NCBI RefSeq assembly: GCF_001540865.1
Contig: NC_033630.1
Span: 9,800,430 to 9,864,429, forward strand
Reading direction: 5' to 3'
Length of the DNA: 64,000 bases
DNA from: Ananas comosus
Taxonomy: Eukaryota; Streptophyta; Magnoliopsida; Poales; Bromeliaceae
The notes below the pieces were generated by a model that saw nothing but the letters and a program-made list of their open reading frames with translations, ran no database searches and was not told where the DNA came from. This document shows, piece by piece, positions 19,852 through 30,774 of this stretch. Position 1 is the first letter of the stretch. Each line of letters starts with the position of its first letter. The translations under genes and the position numbers were made by a program.

Positions 19852-22442
19852 TGTAAGGAAGTGAATTCTCGAAATTCGAGGATTGTACTTCATCCAGGAT
19901 CGACTAACTGTCAAGAGAATACCCTTTATGGGAGTTAGAGATGTCCAAAGCACAAAAAGTGCCTTGGAGTTGAGTCCGCGAGAGCAAATGAGGCAAACTG
20001 CATCATTGGGCTGATGTTGCTCTCGGGGACCGGTCTCTGCAGGTGAGAGACCGGTTCCCTCGGCTGGGTGTAGCGGGGTTGCTTGATACAACCGGTCCCT
20101 GGCAGGGAGGGACCGGTTCCCGAACGTGGTCCCAGCAGAGAAGTCGAAATTTGGCTAAGTCCTAAAAATTGAGCTCTCGGGGACCGGTCTCCCCGACCAG
20201 GGACCGGTCCCTCTGGACGAAAACTACCCAGTGAAGGCTGTGCAATGGATGAAAAGTTGAGGGGTCTAAATACAAAATGGCCTTTAATAGAGTGAGCTGA
20301 GCTCTCTCTCTCCCTCACACTCTCTCATTTCACTCTCTTTCACTCTTATTGCTCTCTCTAGAGAAGAAAGGAGAAGAAGAAGAATAAGAGGGAGATGAAG
20401 GAAAAGAAGGAGAAGGAAAGGAAGGAGAAGAAGAAGGAGATCAAGGAGAAGGCTTTGGGCAACTTCATCTCCCTCTCCTCTTCTCTTTGGTGTAGCACAA
20501 GAGGTAGGCTCTTGAACCCTAGCTTCTAAACTTTGGAGTTTTGGATTTTGATGCCTTGGAATGGGTCAAATGGACCCTAAATGAGCTTCTAAATAGGTCA
20601 ATCCCATAAATCTAGGGATTTATTAGTGGTTTGCTATAGGTGCAAACCTAGGGCACCAAAATGGGGTTTTTGTGAAAGTATGAGATTGATCTCATTTGAA
20701 GCTTTGGAAACCCTATTGTTAGGTCACAAAACGTGGGGGCGAAGTCGATTTTGGCATTCGGCAAACCAACATGAAGTCCTCGGCAAAATCGGGCTGGGCT
20801 AGTGTTGATTTGGGCGAGGAAGGCTAAAGCCTTTTCGTAAAGCTCGCCGAGAGAGATTTCCGAAGCCTCTACATCGATTAAAAGTAGGGGGTGCCATCCC
20901 AAAGCTTTCGAACTCCTTTCTATGTCTTAGATTGCATTTAATCTCATCTCTTCATGTGCATTGTAGGATTGCATAGTAGCTCCATTCCTTATGCTTTCTA
21001 AAAGATAACCTAGTGTACTTGGAACGCTTTGTAACTTAGATAGGTGAGGATTGGGTCGGAACGTGGATCCTATGATGCGAAAGAAAAGAGATGAACCCGA
21101 TGGGGGTGTTGATGACATGGAAAGTAGTGTTATTGTCAAAGAACAAACGAGTGGCATCCAAATGTTGAATGATAACGAGTGGCATTAATGTAGTGTAAAT
21201 AACACTAGAGGTCGATGGACCTAGGGATAGGCGGATCTCTTAGAAAATGCATTGTGAGCAATGAATTTAGAAAAGCTAAATAGCATTGTATGAATGTCGG
21301 GAACATATGATCCCGCGAGAAATGTTGACTCTAGTTGTAGAGCATCCTTACTAGGAGAGGATTTGATTGGTTTGTGGACCCTAGTTATAGTGCTTCCTCA
21401 CTTGGAGAGGATTGGATTGGGTAGTAGACCCTAGTGATAGTGTATCCTCACTTGGAGAGGATAGATCTAGCTCACAGTCTGCGTTTAGTATAGCCATCCA
21501 ATCCCTACATGGAGGGGATTGTCGTCGAGTACTCCGGAGTGTCGCGCGACTAGGACCACTTGGAGGTCCGGACCACATGGAGGTCCGCAGACGGTCCCGG
21601 GCTTGGGTGCACTTGGAGCTCCCTCCCCACTTTAGGATTGAAGGGTGAGTTATAGGCGAGCCCTAGGGCCTCGCCACAGAATAGGTAAGTGGAAAAGTTA
21701 AAGGTTTAAAAATGTCATTGAACATTACTATTCGAACATGGATCGAATTTGTTAGCATGGTAGAAACCTGTATTACATGATGCATGCATTCATATTTATG
21801 ATTATGGGCAGAGTAGTATAGTTTTCCTACTATCGCATTTACAGCTTTCAGATACATATCTATCTATCTATCTATCTGTTGTTGCTTGTGCCCACCTGGA
21901 CCTAGGAGGGAGATCGGCAGAGTCGGCGGCCGAGCCCACTGAGAACTATGGAAGATAGTTCTCACCCCACTCTATTTCTAGTGGTAGGTACAAGGTTGCC
22001 GAGAGAGGACCGCGGCAAGGGCATCGCGCCCGACCAGTGAGACCGTGGTAGTATAGTAGCTTTCCTTTTTGCATTAGTTCACTTATGTAGTGAGAGAGAT
22101 TCATTGTAGGTGAGGATTTGGGAGAGCCATGTATTTTGAGATGGAAAATGTATTCATTTAAAGAAAATGATGTAAATGGGAATGATGAAACTATTGTAAT
22201 AGTTAGTAAAGTACTCTCTTTATTTCACATGTGTATCTTGTGTATTACTTGCTCCTTGTGTTGTTGGCACTGTTTGTGCCCTTGTGGATGTGTATGTTTA
22301 GAATTTAAATTCCTGGGTAAATTCTTGTACACGTTCCTGTTGTTGAGCATTGGGCGGACAGGGGAAGTGCTGTCCGTTCGGCTGTCTGCCGCCGCGGCCG
22401 AACTGTGCCAAATTGGTAGTGGTTTCGGGGCGGGGCGTGACA
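19852..22442 (+). mobile_element. Element C 5' LTR (2591 bp)
   Basis: TGTAAGGAAGTGAATTCTC...GGGGCGTGACA. Landmarks: GACCGGTC cluster (20025-20215), GAA/AGG-rich tract (20360-20445), donor-like GAG/GTAGGC (about 20501), 54-bp tandem units with hairpins (21344-21623), ACTCCGGAGT (21531-21540), a (GATA/TATC)n run (21859-21877) and the common hairpin (21939-21964). Confidence 0.92.
21344..21623 (+). repeat. Hairpin array, family II loop ACWWGGA
   Basis: Seven hairpins in 280 bp, each with a 7-nt loop: 21344-21362, 21395-21411, 21444-21462, 21500-21520, 21553-21569, 21569-21587 and 21605-21623. Loops are ACTAGGA, ACTTGGA (four times) and ACATGGA (twice). Stems are ATCCTT/GAGGAT, TCCTC/GAGGA, ATCCTC/GAGGAT, AATCCCT/GGGGATT, GGACC/GGTCC, CGGACC/GGTCCG and GGGTGC/GCTCCC (one mismatch). 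The first three lie in imperfect 54-bp tandem units. Copies in F and in C's 3' LTR keep the design. Confidence 0.7.
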
Positions 22443-22447
22443 GAGCG

Positions 22448-22459
22448 TGGTATCAGAGC
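22448..22459 (+). promoter_or_regulatory. Primer-binding site of element C
   Basis: TGGTATCAGAGC, 5 bp after the LTR end at 22442. Confidence 0.95.
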
Positions 22460-22809
22460 ACAAGAGCAAGTAAAGAGAGAAAGTTTAGGATGACCTAGGA
22501 GACCCTAGGTTGGTAAGCCCTAAGGTTATAGGTGCGTGAGCGGAACAGGAACCTATAGTGATGGTGGAAGTTAATTCGATTGGGTCGAAGTTGGTAATAT
22601 GTCTCTAGTTGTGGTTAGAGACGGATTCAAGTGGTATGAGTTCTTGTCTTGAGGTGGTTGTGTCGGCGGCCGACAACATGATACCAAGAGCCTAGAACGA
22701 GTGCACTTGTGTGCTTCCGCCCGATTTTGTTGTTGAGTCGTCAGGTGTCGTAATTGCGACAAGATAATTGGTTAAGATGACTGACCGAGTAATTGCGTTT
22801 CAGGGACTA
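22460..22809 (+). promoter_or_regulatory. Leader of element C with hairpin
   Basis: Non-coding leader. TGTCGG, loop CGG, CCGACA is at 22661-22675. It ends with the acceptor-like TTGCGTTTCAG (22793-22803). Confidence 0.55.
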
Positions 22810-25800
22810 ATATCTCCAAGACGCTACACGCGTAGGACTGCCCCAGCACCGACTCCTGAGGTGCCCGAGCAGGATGAACCGAGCCTGATGGATCAGTTGC
22901 AAGCGCAAGTAACCGCGCTGACCAATGTGGTGCAGCGCCAGGAGACTCGATTTGAGCGGCTCCAGGATTTATTGGAGCTGCAAATCGCGGCGGCGGCCAC
23001 GACGGCAAATGAAGGCGGTGGTCCGCCCGCACCCTCGACTCATATACCTAGAGTAGCAGAGGGTGAGGGCATAGCGGCGGTCCCGGTGACGGCACGCCCA
23101 CCGCCAACGATCGTACCACAGGCGGCATCGGGGTCGGCTACCCCCGATGTGTCGGCCGAAGACGTGGAGGGAGAGGGCGCATTGGCGGCTCTTATCAAGT
23201 TCAACAAGTTCCATCCGCCAACCTTTGAGGGCGAGAAAGTGGAACCGGAGATCGTCGAGTCTTGGATTGACTAGATGGAAACCCTCTTCGATGACTTGCG
23301 TACCTTGGAGAGGGACAAGATGTATCTTGCCACCCATTGCTTGGAGAAGGCGGCGAAGGTTTGGTGGAAGCGAGTCAAACGGGATTGGCTTCCCGGCCTT
23401 CCGCCAATGCTGTGGGAGGAATTCAAGCGGGAGATGTTCACCAACTATTTCCCAGATACATTGAAGCGGGAGCTCAAGGAGAAGTTCCGCAAGCTCGAGC
23501 AAGGGGACCGCCCAGCGGCGGAGTATGAACAAGAATTCTCCCATATTATCGATTGCGTCCCTGATGTTGTAAAGGATGACCAGGACCGGGCCGAGTGGTT
23601 CTTGCGAGGACTTCGGCCGGGAATCTACAAGGCCGTGCAAATACTCAAGCTCACGACCTTTGCGGAGGTCTTCGATCGAGCCCTATGGGCGGAGCACGGA
23701 GATGCCTACTTTCGGGAGAAGCGTGAGGCTTTGGCCGATTCTAAGGACAAGGGCAAGAAACGCCAAGGCGGTGGTAGTTCGGGGGGACAGACACGTTACA
23801 AGAAACCCCCGAAGTATCCGCGCGCTCAACAAAGGGGCGGTGGAGTGCGGCGATGCATTGTGTGCGACAGAGACCAGCCAGTCTCGCGCTGTGAGCAAGG
23901 CCGGTGCAAGTGCTACAAATGTGAGCAACCGGGGCACTTCATTCAAGACTGCCCGGGGGGAGGAGCCTCACCTGCCCCATCGATTGCATCGGCGCCGGCG
24001 ATTCAGGCTCATTATGGAGGAGCTCCACCGACGGCCGTGTCGACTGGACGCGCGATGATGTCGCGTCAACCTGAAGTGACGCGATCGGTCCCGAGCGGAC
24101 GGGTGTTCGCTGCTCAGGTCCAAGCTGAGGAACCTACGGAGGCGGAGGAGCATCGCCTTGTGGCAGGTATGGTTTTAATTAACGGAGTTCGCTCCAGGGC
24201 TTTATTTGATACAGGAGCCACGCATTCATTCATAAGTAGATCATTCGCATGCATGCATGGCATACTCATAGAGGCGAGTGACAGGTGGCGAGTGGAGGGC
24301 CCTGGGTCGATGTTTAACACTTACTCGGAGTGTGCGTCATGTCCCGTACAAATAGGCGACTGGATTATGCCTATCCGGACACTGGAACTCATAAAGCTTG
24401 AGGCTTATGATATCATTCTGGGCATGGACTGGCTCTCGAAGTATCACGCAACGATCGACTGCAAGAGCAGGGTGATTACCTTCCGTGAACCAGGACAGGA
24501 GGAGCTCACATATCGGGCTTGTCAAAGCTCGTGCTTCGTCGCGACGGTATCGGCGACGAGAGCAAGGAAATTAGTTAACAGCGATTGCACGGCATTCTTA
24601 GCGACTGTTGTGGAGATGGAACGTGTAGCTCCAACGTTAGAGGAGCTATCGGTAGTGCGGGAGTTCCCGGATGTATTTCGCACGAAGTTGCCGGGCATAC
24701 CACCGGATCAGGAGATCGAGTTCGTCATAGACTTGGTTCCCGGTACCTCACCGATCTCGAAGGCCCCGTACCGAATGGCGACGGCGGAATTGAAGGAGTT
24801 GAGGAGTCAGTTGCAAGACCTCCTCGACAAGCAATTTATCCGGCCGAGTGTATCACCGTGGGGAGCACCGGTGTTGTTTGTACGAAAGAAGGACGGATCA
24901 TTTCGACTCTGCGTGGACTATCGAGAATTGAACAGAGTCACGATCAAGAACAAGTACCCACTACCCCGGATCGATGACTTGTTCAATCAGTTGCAAGGGT
25001 CGTGTGTGTACTCGAAGATAGATTTGCAATCCGGCTACCACCAATTGAAGATCAAGCCGGAGGATGTGCAGAAAACTGCGTTTCGTACGCGGGATGGACA
25101 CTACGAATTCACGGTCATGCCATTTGGACTCACGAATGCTCTAGCGGCATTTATGGACTTGATGAACCATGTCTTCAAGAAGTATTTTTTGTCGTGGTCT
25201 TCATAGACGACATATTGGTCTATTCTCGTAGTGACGAGGAATATGCCGAGCATTTGAGAATAGTGCTTCAAGTCCTTCGGGAGGAGAAGCTATATGCTAA
25301 GCTGAAGAAGTGTGACTTCTGGCTTCGCGAGGTCGCCTTCTTAGGGCATGTGATTTCCGCGGGTGGAGTTTCTGTAGACCCGAGGAAAGTTGAGGCAATC
25401 AAGGATTGGCCCCGCCCGATGAATGTCACGGAGGTTTGGAGCTTCGTGGGCTTGGCGGGCTACTATAGGCGGTTTGTGGAAGGCTTTTCCAAAATAGTGA
25501 TTCCACTTACCCGCCTGACTCAGAAAGGCACCAAGTTTGTTTGGAGCGAAGAATGTGACCGGAGTTTCAAAGAATTGAAGCAAAGACTGACTTTGGCTCC
25601 GGTGTTCGCTCTACCGGTGTAGGGCAAAGACTTCGTGGTCTACAGTGATGCCTCCTATCTTGGGTTGGGGTGTGTATTGATGCAAAATGGAAAGGTGATT
25701 GCCTACGCATCCCATCAGCTGAAGAGCTATGAAAAGAACTACCCCATCCATGATTTGGAGCTAGCGGCGGTGATTTTCGCCTTGAAGCTATGGAGGCACT

Positions 25801-26735
25801 ACTTATATAGTGCCCATTGTGAGATCTATACCGACCACAAGAGCTTGAAGTATCTGTTCACACTGAAGGAGCTCAACATGCGTCAGCGGTGGTGGTTGGA
25901 GCTGTTAAAGGATTATGATGTTGATATCCTCTACCACCACGGGAAGGCAAATGTGGTCGCGGATGCATTGAGTAGGAAGTCAGCGAAGAACCTCGCATTT
26001 GATGTTACCCAGCAAACACCCCTGTGGCTGGATATGGAGCGATTGGACATTGAAGTAGTCGCTCCCGAGGTCCCGACTTAGTTGATGGCACTCGTCGTCC
26101 AACCGACCTTGTTAGAGAGGATCAAAGATCTGCAATCCGCAGACCCAGAACTCCAAAAGGTGCGGTGGAACATCGAGGAAGGGCGTGGCAGCGATTTCAA
26201 GGTAGACACCGATGGTGCGCTTCGGTTTCGAAACCGATGGTGTGTGCCGAAAGATGGACAGCTTCGTGAATAGATTCTGCAAGAAGCACACCGATCTCCA
26301 TATGCCGATCACCCGGGTGGCACCAACATGTATCAAGGACTAAAAATGCATTATTGGTGGCCGGGAATGAAGAGTGACATTGGACGCTTTGTAGCAAAGT
26401 GCCTAACATGCCAACAAGTGAAGGCCGAGCGTCGATTTCCAGCGGGAAAGCTTCAAAGCTTACCAATCCCCGTTTGGAAGTAGGAGGATATATCGATGGA
26501 CTTCGTGGTCGGCTTGCCTCGCTCAACAGGCGGCCACGATGCAAATTGGGTAATTGTGGACCGATTGACGAAGTTGGCTCACTTCTTGCCGATCCACACC
26601 ACGTGGTCAGGCGACAAGTTAGCGCAGGTATATCTTGACGAGATAGTAAGACTACATGGGGTGCCGAAATCGATCGTGTCGGATCGTGACCCCCGGTTCA
26701 TTTCACACTTCTGGAAGAGCCTGCAGGAAGCCCTT
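22777..26735 (+). pseudogene. Element C gag-pol up to mid-integrase, broken
   Basis: Homologous to A and J. Where J has its gag ATG, C has ATA (22810-22812); an ATG at 22777 precedes the acceptor-like site. A TAG at 23272-23274 follows, then an open 643-codon stretch 23275-25206 with zinc knuckle ([14 protein letters not shown]), protease (DTGATHSF) and most of reverse transcriptase. A deletion of about 7 nt near 25190 shifts frame just before FIDD (25203 on). RNase H follows, with stops at 25620-25622, 26079-26081, 26271-26273 and about 26480. Integrase HHCC and the second Asp (SDRDPRF) are visible. Solo LTR H interrupts at 26736. Confidence 0.88.
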
Positions 26736-29388
26736 TGTAATATACCGAAAATTCGAAAAATAAAGATATCGAACCTTAGTCAAATTGACCAAAGTGCGAG
26801 GATGGTACACTTCGGAAAGTCCGAAGGTGTTAAAATGATCAAAGGTGAGTTACGGGAGGTTTTCGAGAGCTAAAGTTGTGAAATCTGCATTCTGCAGTTT
26901 TCAGCTCTCGGGGACCGGTCCCTGATGGGAGAGACCGGTCCCCGAACGCATATGAAATGAGACAGCCGAAAAATCGGCTAAGTCCTGAGAAATTAGCTCT
27001 CGGGAACCGGTCCCTGCCTAAGAGACCGATCCCCGAGAGACCGGTCCCCCAAAGAGAGACCGGTTGCACTGCGCGCAGCAGCTCTGGCTGCGCTCGGACG
27101 ACCTTCGGGAACCGGTCCCTGAAGGAGAGACCGGTCCCCGCCTGCGCGAACAGCCCAGTCCAGGCTGTGTGAAAGAGTGAAAGTTGAGGGGTTTATTTGC
27201 ATTTTTGCAAGCCATGGGTTATGTTGGGGGCTAGGAGAGCCTTTTCTCTCATTCTCTCCCTCACACACACTCTCTTCTCTCCCTCTCTCTCTCTAGAAGG
27301 CAAAGGAGAAGAAGAAGAAAGAAAGAAAGGAAGGAAAAGAAGGAAAAGAAGGTGAAGAAGAAGATCAAGTAGTAAGCCTACCTCTTCTTCTTCCTCCTTG
27401 GAGCAACTTTGGGAAAGCTTTGAGGTAACCTTTGATCCCAAGTATAGTAAAGCCCTAGAATGAGCTTTGAATAAACCTATAAATGGTTTTAATGGATTGT
27501 TTAGAGTCTTTGAAGCTTTCTTTTTGCTTCTTTCGAGATCAAAGCCATGGTTTGGCTTGAGGTGAGCTTTGGCCACCTCTAATGGTGAAATCCAAACTAG
27601 GGTTTGGAATGAGCTAGGAATGGTTTAGATGAACTCTTTAGAGTATATTGAAGCTACTTTTGCTTCCCAATGAGATCAAACCCTAGGTTTGATATATGTG
27701 TTGGAGCTAGGGCACCAAATTGGGGCTTTTGCTCATGGGAATTTCTAAGTGCAATTGACCCTCTAGAAACCTAATTGGGGGTATTTCCGACGCGTTGGTG
27801 CGCTCGGATTAACGTTATGAAAAGTCTATAGAAAGATATGGGCAAAATGGCCTAAGTTGGCTTCGTTTTGCCGCAGGTGAAGAACGAGGAGCCTATAAAT
27901 CTCAAGAAAATCGTCGGAGCACCTAAATAGACCTACGAGATGGGTGGTGCTTCTCAAACTCATTGAACTTCTCTCTATACCTAACGTGTCATTCAATTGA
28001 GCATATGTTACATATTTGTTGCATGCATTTTAGGATAAAGTGATGATGAAAATGTGATGATGCATGATTGTGAGTACAACTTGCATAATATGATGAATGA
28101 GAACTATGTAAACGTCGAAAACCCTATGTGTATGCATGAGAGAAAAGTGAGCACCCAAAGTGAGCAAAAGAACAGAGTGACACAATGACATAGATCGAGT
28201 GGCATTTGATAAAGTTAAAGTAAAATGACACTAGAGATAGTGTGAGGTAAAGAACCAATGTAATGTAAAGAATGATGAAAATGACAATGTGTAAAGTTAA
28301 AGTAAAGTGGGGCAATAAGAACAAGAAATGTAAAGAATAAGAATGCTAAAGATAGCAAAGGTAAATGAAAAGTAAAGAACTTGATTGCTAGAGTGGCAAC
28401 AAAAAGTGATGAAAGAACACTAGAGCTAGTGTAAAGTCAAGATTGAACTTGTAAATCCTTTGAGTTAAGGATATGATCATACTTGCTATGAGTTCCGTGC
28501 TTGAGGGCGGTCGCTCCCCCTCGGGCGATGCGCTCCGGAGTTATGCATCACGGGTTGGAGTAAACCCAAAGGACGGTCCTAGCGGGTGAGTTCCTGCGAT
28601 GATGGACTTAATGTGAAGCAAGTTAATGTGGCGAAACTCCAGGGTTAGCCTTGAGATTAAAGAATAAAGAAGAAAGAAAAAGAGCAAAGAACAAAGAACA
28701 AAGAGTAACGTGAAATGAACAAACAATTTGCATAATCTGCATTTATTTAATGTTGAGCATATTTCTGCTTTATTGTTCAGGCATATTAGCATCATGTATA
28801 GATTTGTTACTATATGCAGCTTATTCTTTCTATTATACCTGAGTTAGCCCTAGTGGGAAAGTCGGTGATGTTGAGGCCGAACCCACTGGGAACTTTGTTG
28901 TAGTTCTCACCCCACTATTTCCACAGAGCTGGGACCGAGTGAGCCGGCGAGCGACCGAGGTAAAGGTATTGCGCCTTAGTCAGAGGCCACCAAAGTTGGG
29001 TTTCATTTTGTCGTAAATGATCATCTTTTGTACATGATGGTAAATAATGTAAAGAAAAGAATGTAATGTGTATTTTGAGGTAAATGTGATGTAAGAAAGA
29101 AATGATGAAATGAAATGTAAGGAATTCGAAAATGAACAAGATGAATGCAATGTATATGATCAAAAATGAATCATAGTACAAGTGAATGTTTAGTTTCCAT
29201 TTTCTTTCACTCGTGGCTATTGCTTACCCTCGTGTAAGCCGTTTGTGTATGTTTCCGCTAGTGCTTTTCTCTATTGATGAAAATGTACATGTGATGAGCC
29301 TTGGGCGGATAGGAAAAACTCTGTCCGTTCGGCGTCTGTTTGGCATGCTCGGGTCGGGCCAAATTAGTATCGGTCCTGGGGCGTGACA
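26736..29388 (+). mobile_element. Solo LTR H, family III (2653 bp)
   Basis: TGTAATATACCGAAAATTCG...GGGGCGTGACA, flanked by a perfect CCCTT duplication (26731-26735 and 29389-29393), with no internal region: a solo LTR. It sits in C's integrase between SDRDPRF and the catalytic Glu. Landmarks: ACCGGTC cluster (26915-27140), AAG/GAA-rich tract (27300-27365), donor-like sites (AGTAGTAAGC near 27371, GAGGTAACC near 27422), hairpins (28228-28472), CTCCGGAG (28533-28540) and the common hairpin (28886-28909). Confidence 0.93.
28228..28472 (+). repeat. Hairpin array, family III purine loop
   Basis: Five hairpins: ACACTA GAGA TAGTGT (28228-28243), TGCTA AAGA TAGCA (28344-28357), TTGCTA GAG TGGCAA (28385-28399, one wobble), ACACTA GAGC TAGTGT (28417-28432) and ATCCTT TGAGTT AAGGAT (28455-28472). 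They lie in AT-rich sequence with repeated GTAAAG spacers. Confidence 0.6.
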
Positions 29389-29393
29389 CCCTT

Positions 29394-29578
29394 GGCATAC
29401 GGCTCGACTTTAGCACCGCATTTCATCCTCAGACCGATGGGCAAACAGAGAGAACTATTCAAACTCTGGAGGACATGTTGCGAGCGTGTGTCATCGACTA
29501 TAAGGGAAGTTGGTGTGACCACCTACCTATGGCCGAGTTCGCCTACAACAACAGTTATCATGCTAGTGTGGAGATGGC
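29394..29578 (+). pseudogene. Element C integrase, continuation with catalytic Glu
   Basis: Reads on from 26735: LDFSTAFHPQTDGQTERTI with the catalytic Glu, then DMLRACVIDYKG and FAYNNSYHASVEM. It is cut at 29579 by reverse LTR I. The coding frame is open here, but the gene is in pieces. Confidence 0.88.
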
Positions 29579-30480
29579 TGTCACGCCCCGAGCACGCCTA
29601 TTTGGTCGGTTTCGGGCACGCCAACAGACCGCCGAACAGATAGGATTTTTCCTGTACTGCGGACAGAGTCTCCCCTATACATTCAAGGCGTCGCAATCAA
29701 TACAATGTATGAAGTTCCAACCAGGAACACATTTCAACCAAGGATTGCATAAGGAAGTATCAAAAACATAAATCTACTTGCTATTACAAGCATTCATCTC
29801 ACATATTATATTTTTGCATTCTTAGATTATATCACATTTGATTCTTTGATTCTTACTTCCAAATACAATCAAATTATTACAAATTTACTACAAGTTTGAT
29901 ACATCTTGTTCTTTCATTTTTCATATCCCTAAGTAGCCGACTCAGGGTGCTGCTATCTGGTCTCAGTGGTAGGGCGCTAACTATGAAGCTACGCCCTTGC
30001 CACGCGCCGCCGCGCCGCTCACGTGTGAACCTGTAACACCCCAAAACAACGTGGGGTGAGAACCAACTCCATGGTTCCCAGTGGGTACGACCACCCAAGG
30101 GAAGAGCTCGACCATCAGGTCCAAAGGAGGCAAACAACATGTTAGTCCAATAGATAGATATGAAATCATAAATCGTGCAACTAACATTACCATGCTTTTG
30201 CCTCACAACATGCAATATGCAAATCATGCAACTCATATAGGTAGATTAATTAATTCTACTCTTTATTCTTATCCATTCTTTACCTTTAGTCATTCTTTAC
30301 TTTACTAGTTATTCTTTAGCATTTACCTTTCTATATTCTTCATTACTCGCCATTCTTTAGCATTAGCATTTCCTTATTCTTTATTCTTTATTCTTTATTC
30401 TTTATACTTTATTAAGGGTACTCACCCTTAGTAATATTATACACATTAGCCTTTCCTTCCTAAGGTTACTTTACCTTAGC
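29579..30480 (-). mobile_element. Partial LTR I, family IV, reverse
   Basis: Begins TGTCACGCCCCGAGCACG at 29579, the reverse complement of an LTR end that matches 49815-50329. It contains the common hairpin at 30058-30081, in a variant with GAACCA/TGGTTC. The rest (30090-30480) is AT-rich with TTCTTTA repeats and is taken as upstream LTR body. The 5' end is not seen, so the right boundary is a guess. Confidence 0.7.
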
Positions 30481-30774
30481 CAACTATGCCATCCGACTCG
30501 ATCTTGAGTCAATCAACTGTGGATAGTCCGCGCTCTGTCCGGCTCGAGGTGAAGGAACTCTCACATGCACCTCAGCCTTCAATCACAAACCACATCGCCC
30601 AATGGGTCGCCCAGAGCTGCGTACACCCGTGGTCAGGGAAAGGAACATGCCGCATACACCCGCAGCCGAGATCCCCGATAGGGAGAGGAACATGCCACAT
30701 GCACCTTGCCACATGCACCTTGACAAGCCTCGAAGTTCTTCCGGTGGGAGAGGAACGTGCCACATGCACCCACG
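30481..30774 (+). repeat. Unassigned junction with tandem motif
   Basis: Between LTR I and the truncated LTR of C. It contains GGGAGAGGAACATGCCACAT-type units near 30639, 30679 and 30745, with a doubled GCCACATGCACCTT in the second. It holds no credible gene, although an open frame runs 30486-30821. It may be the far part of LTR I or filler DNA at a deletion join. Confidence 0.45.

Noticed and set aside
22969..23640. 223-codon reverse frame
   Set aside because: Antisense shadow of C's gag; GC-rich coding DNA often leaves such frames.
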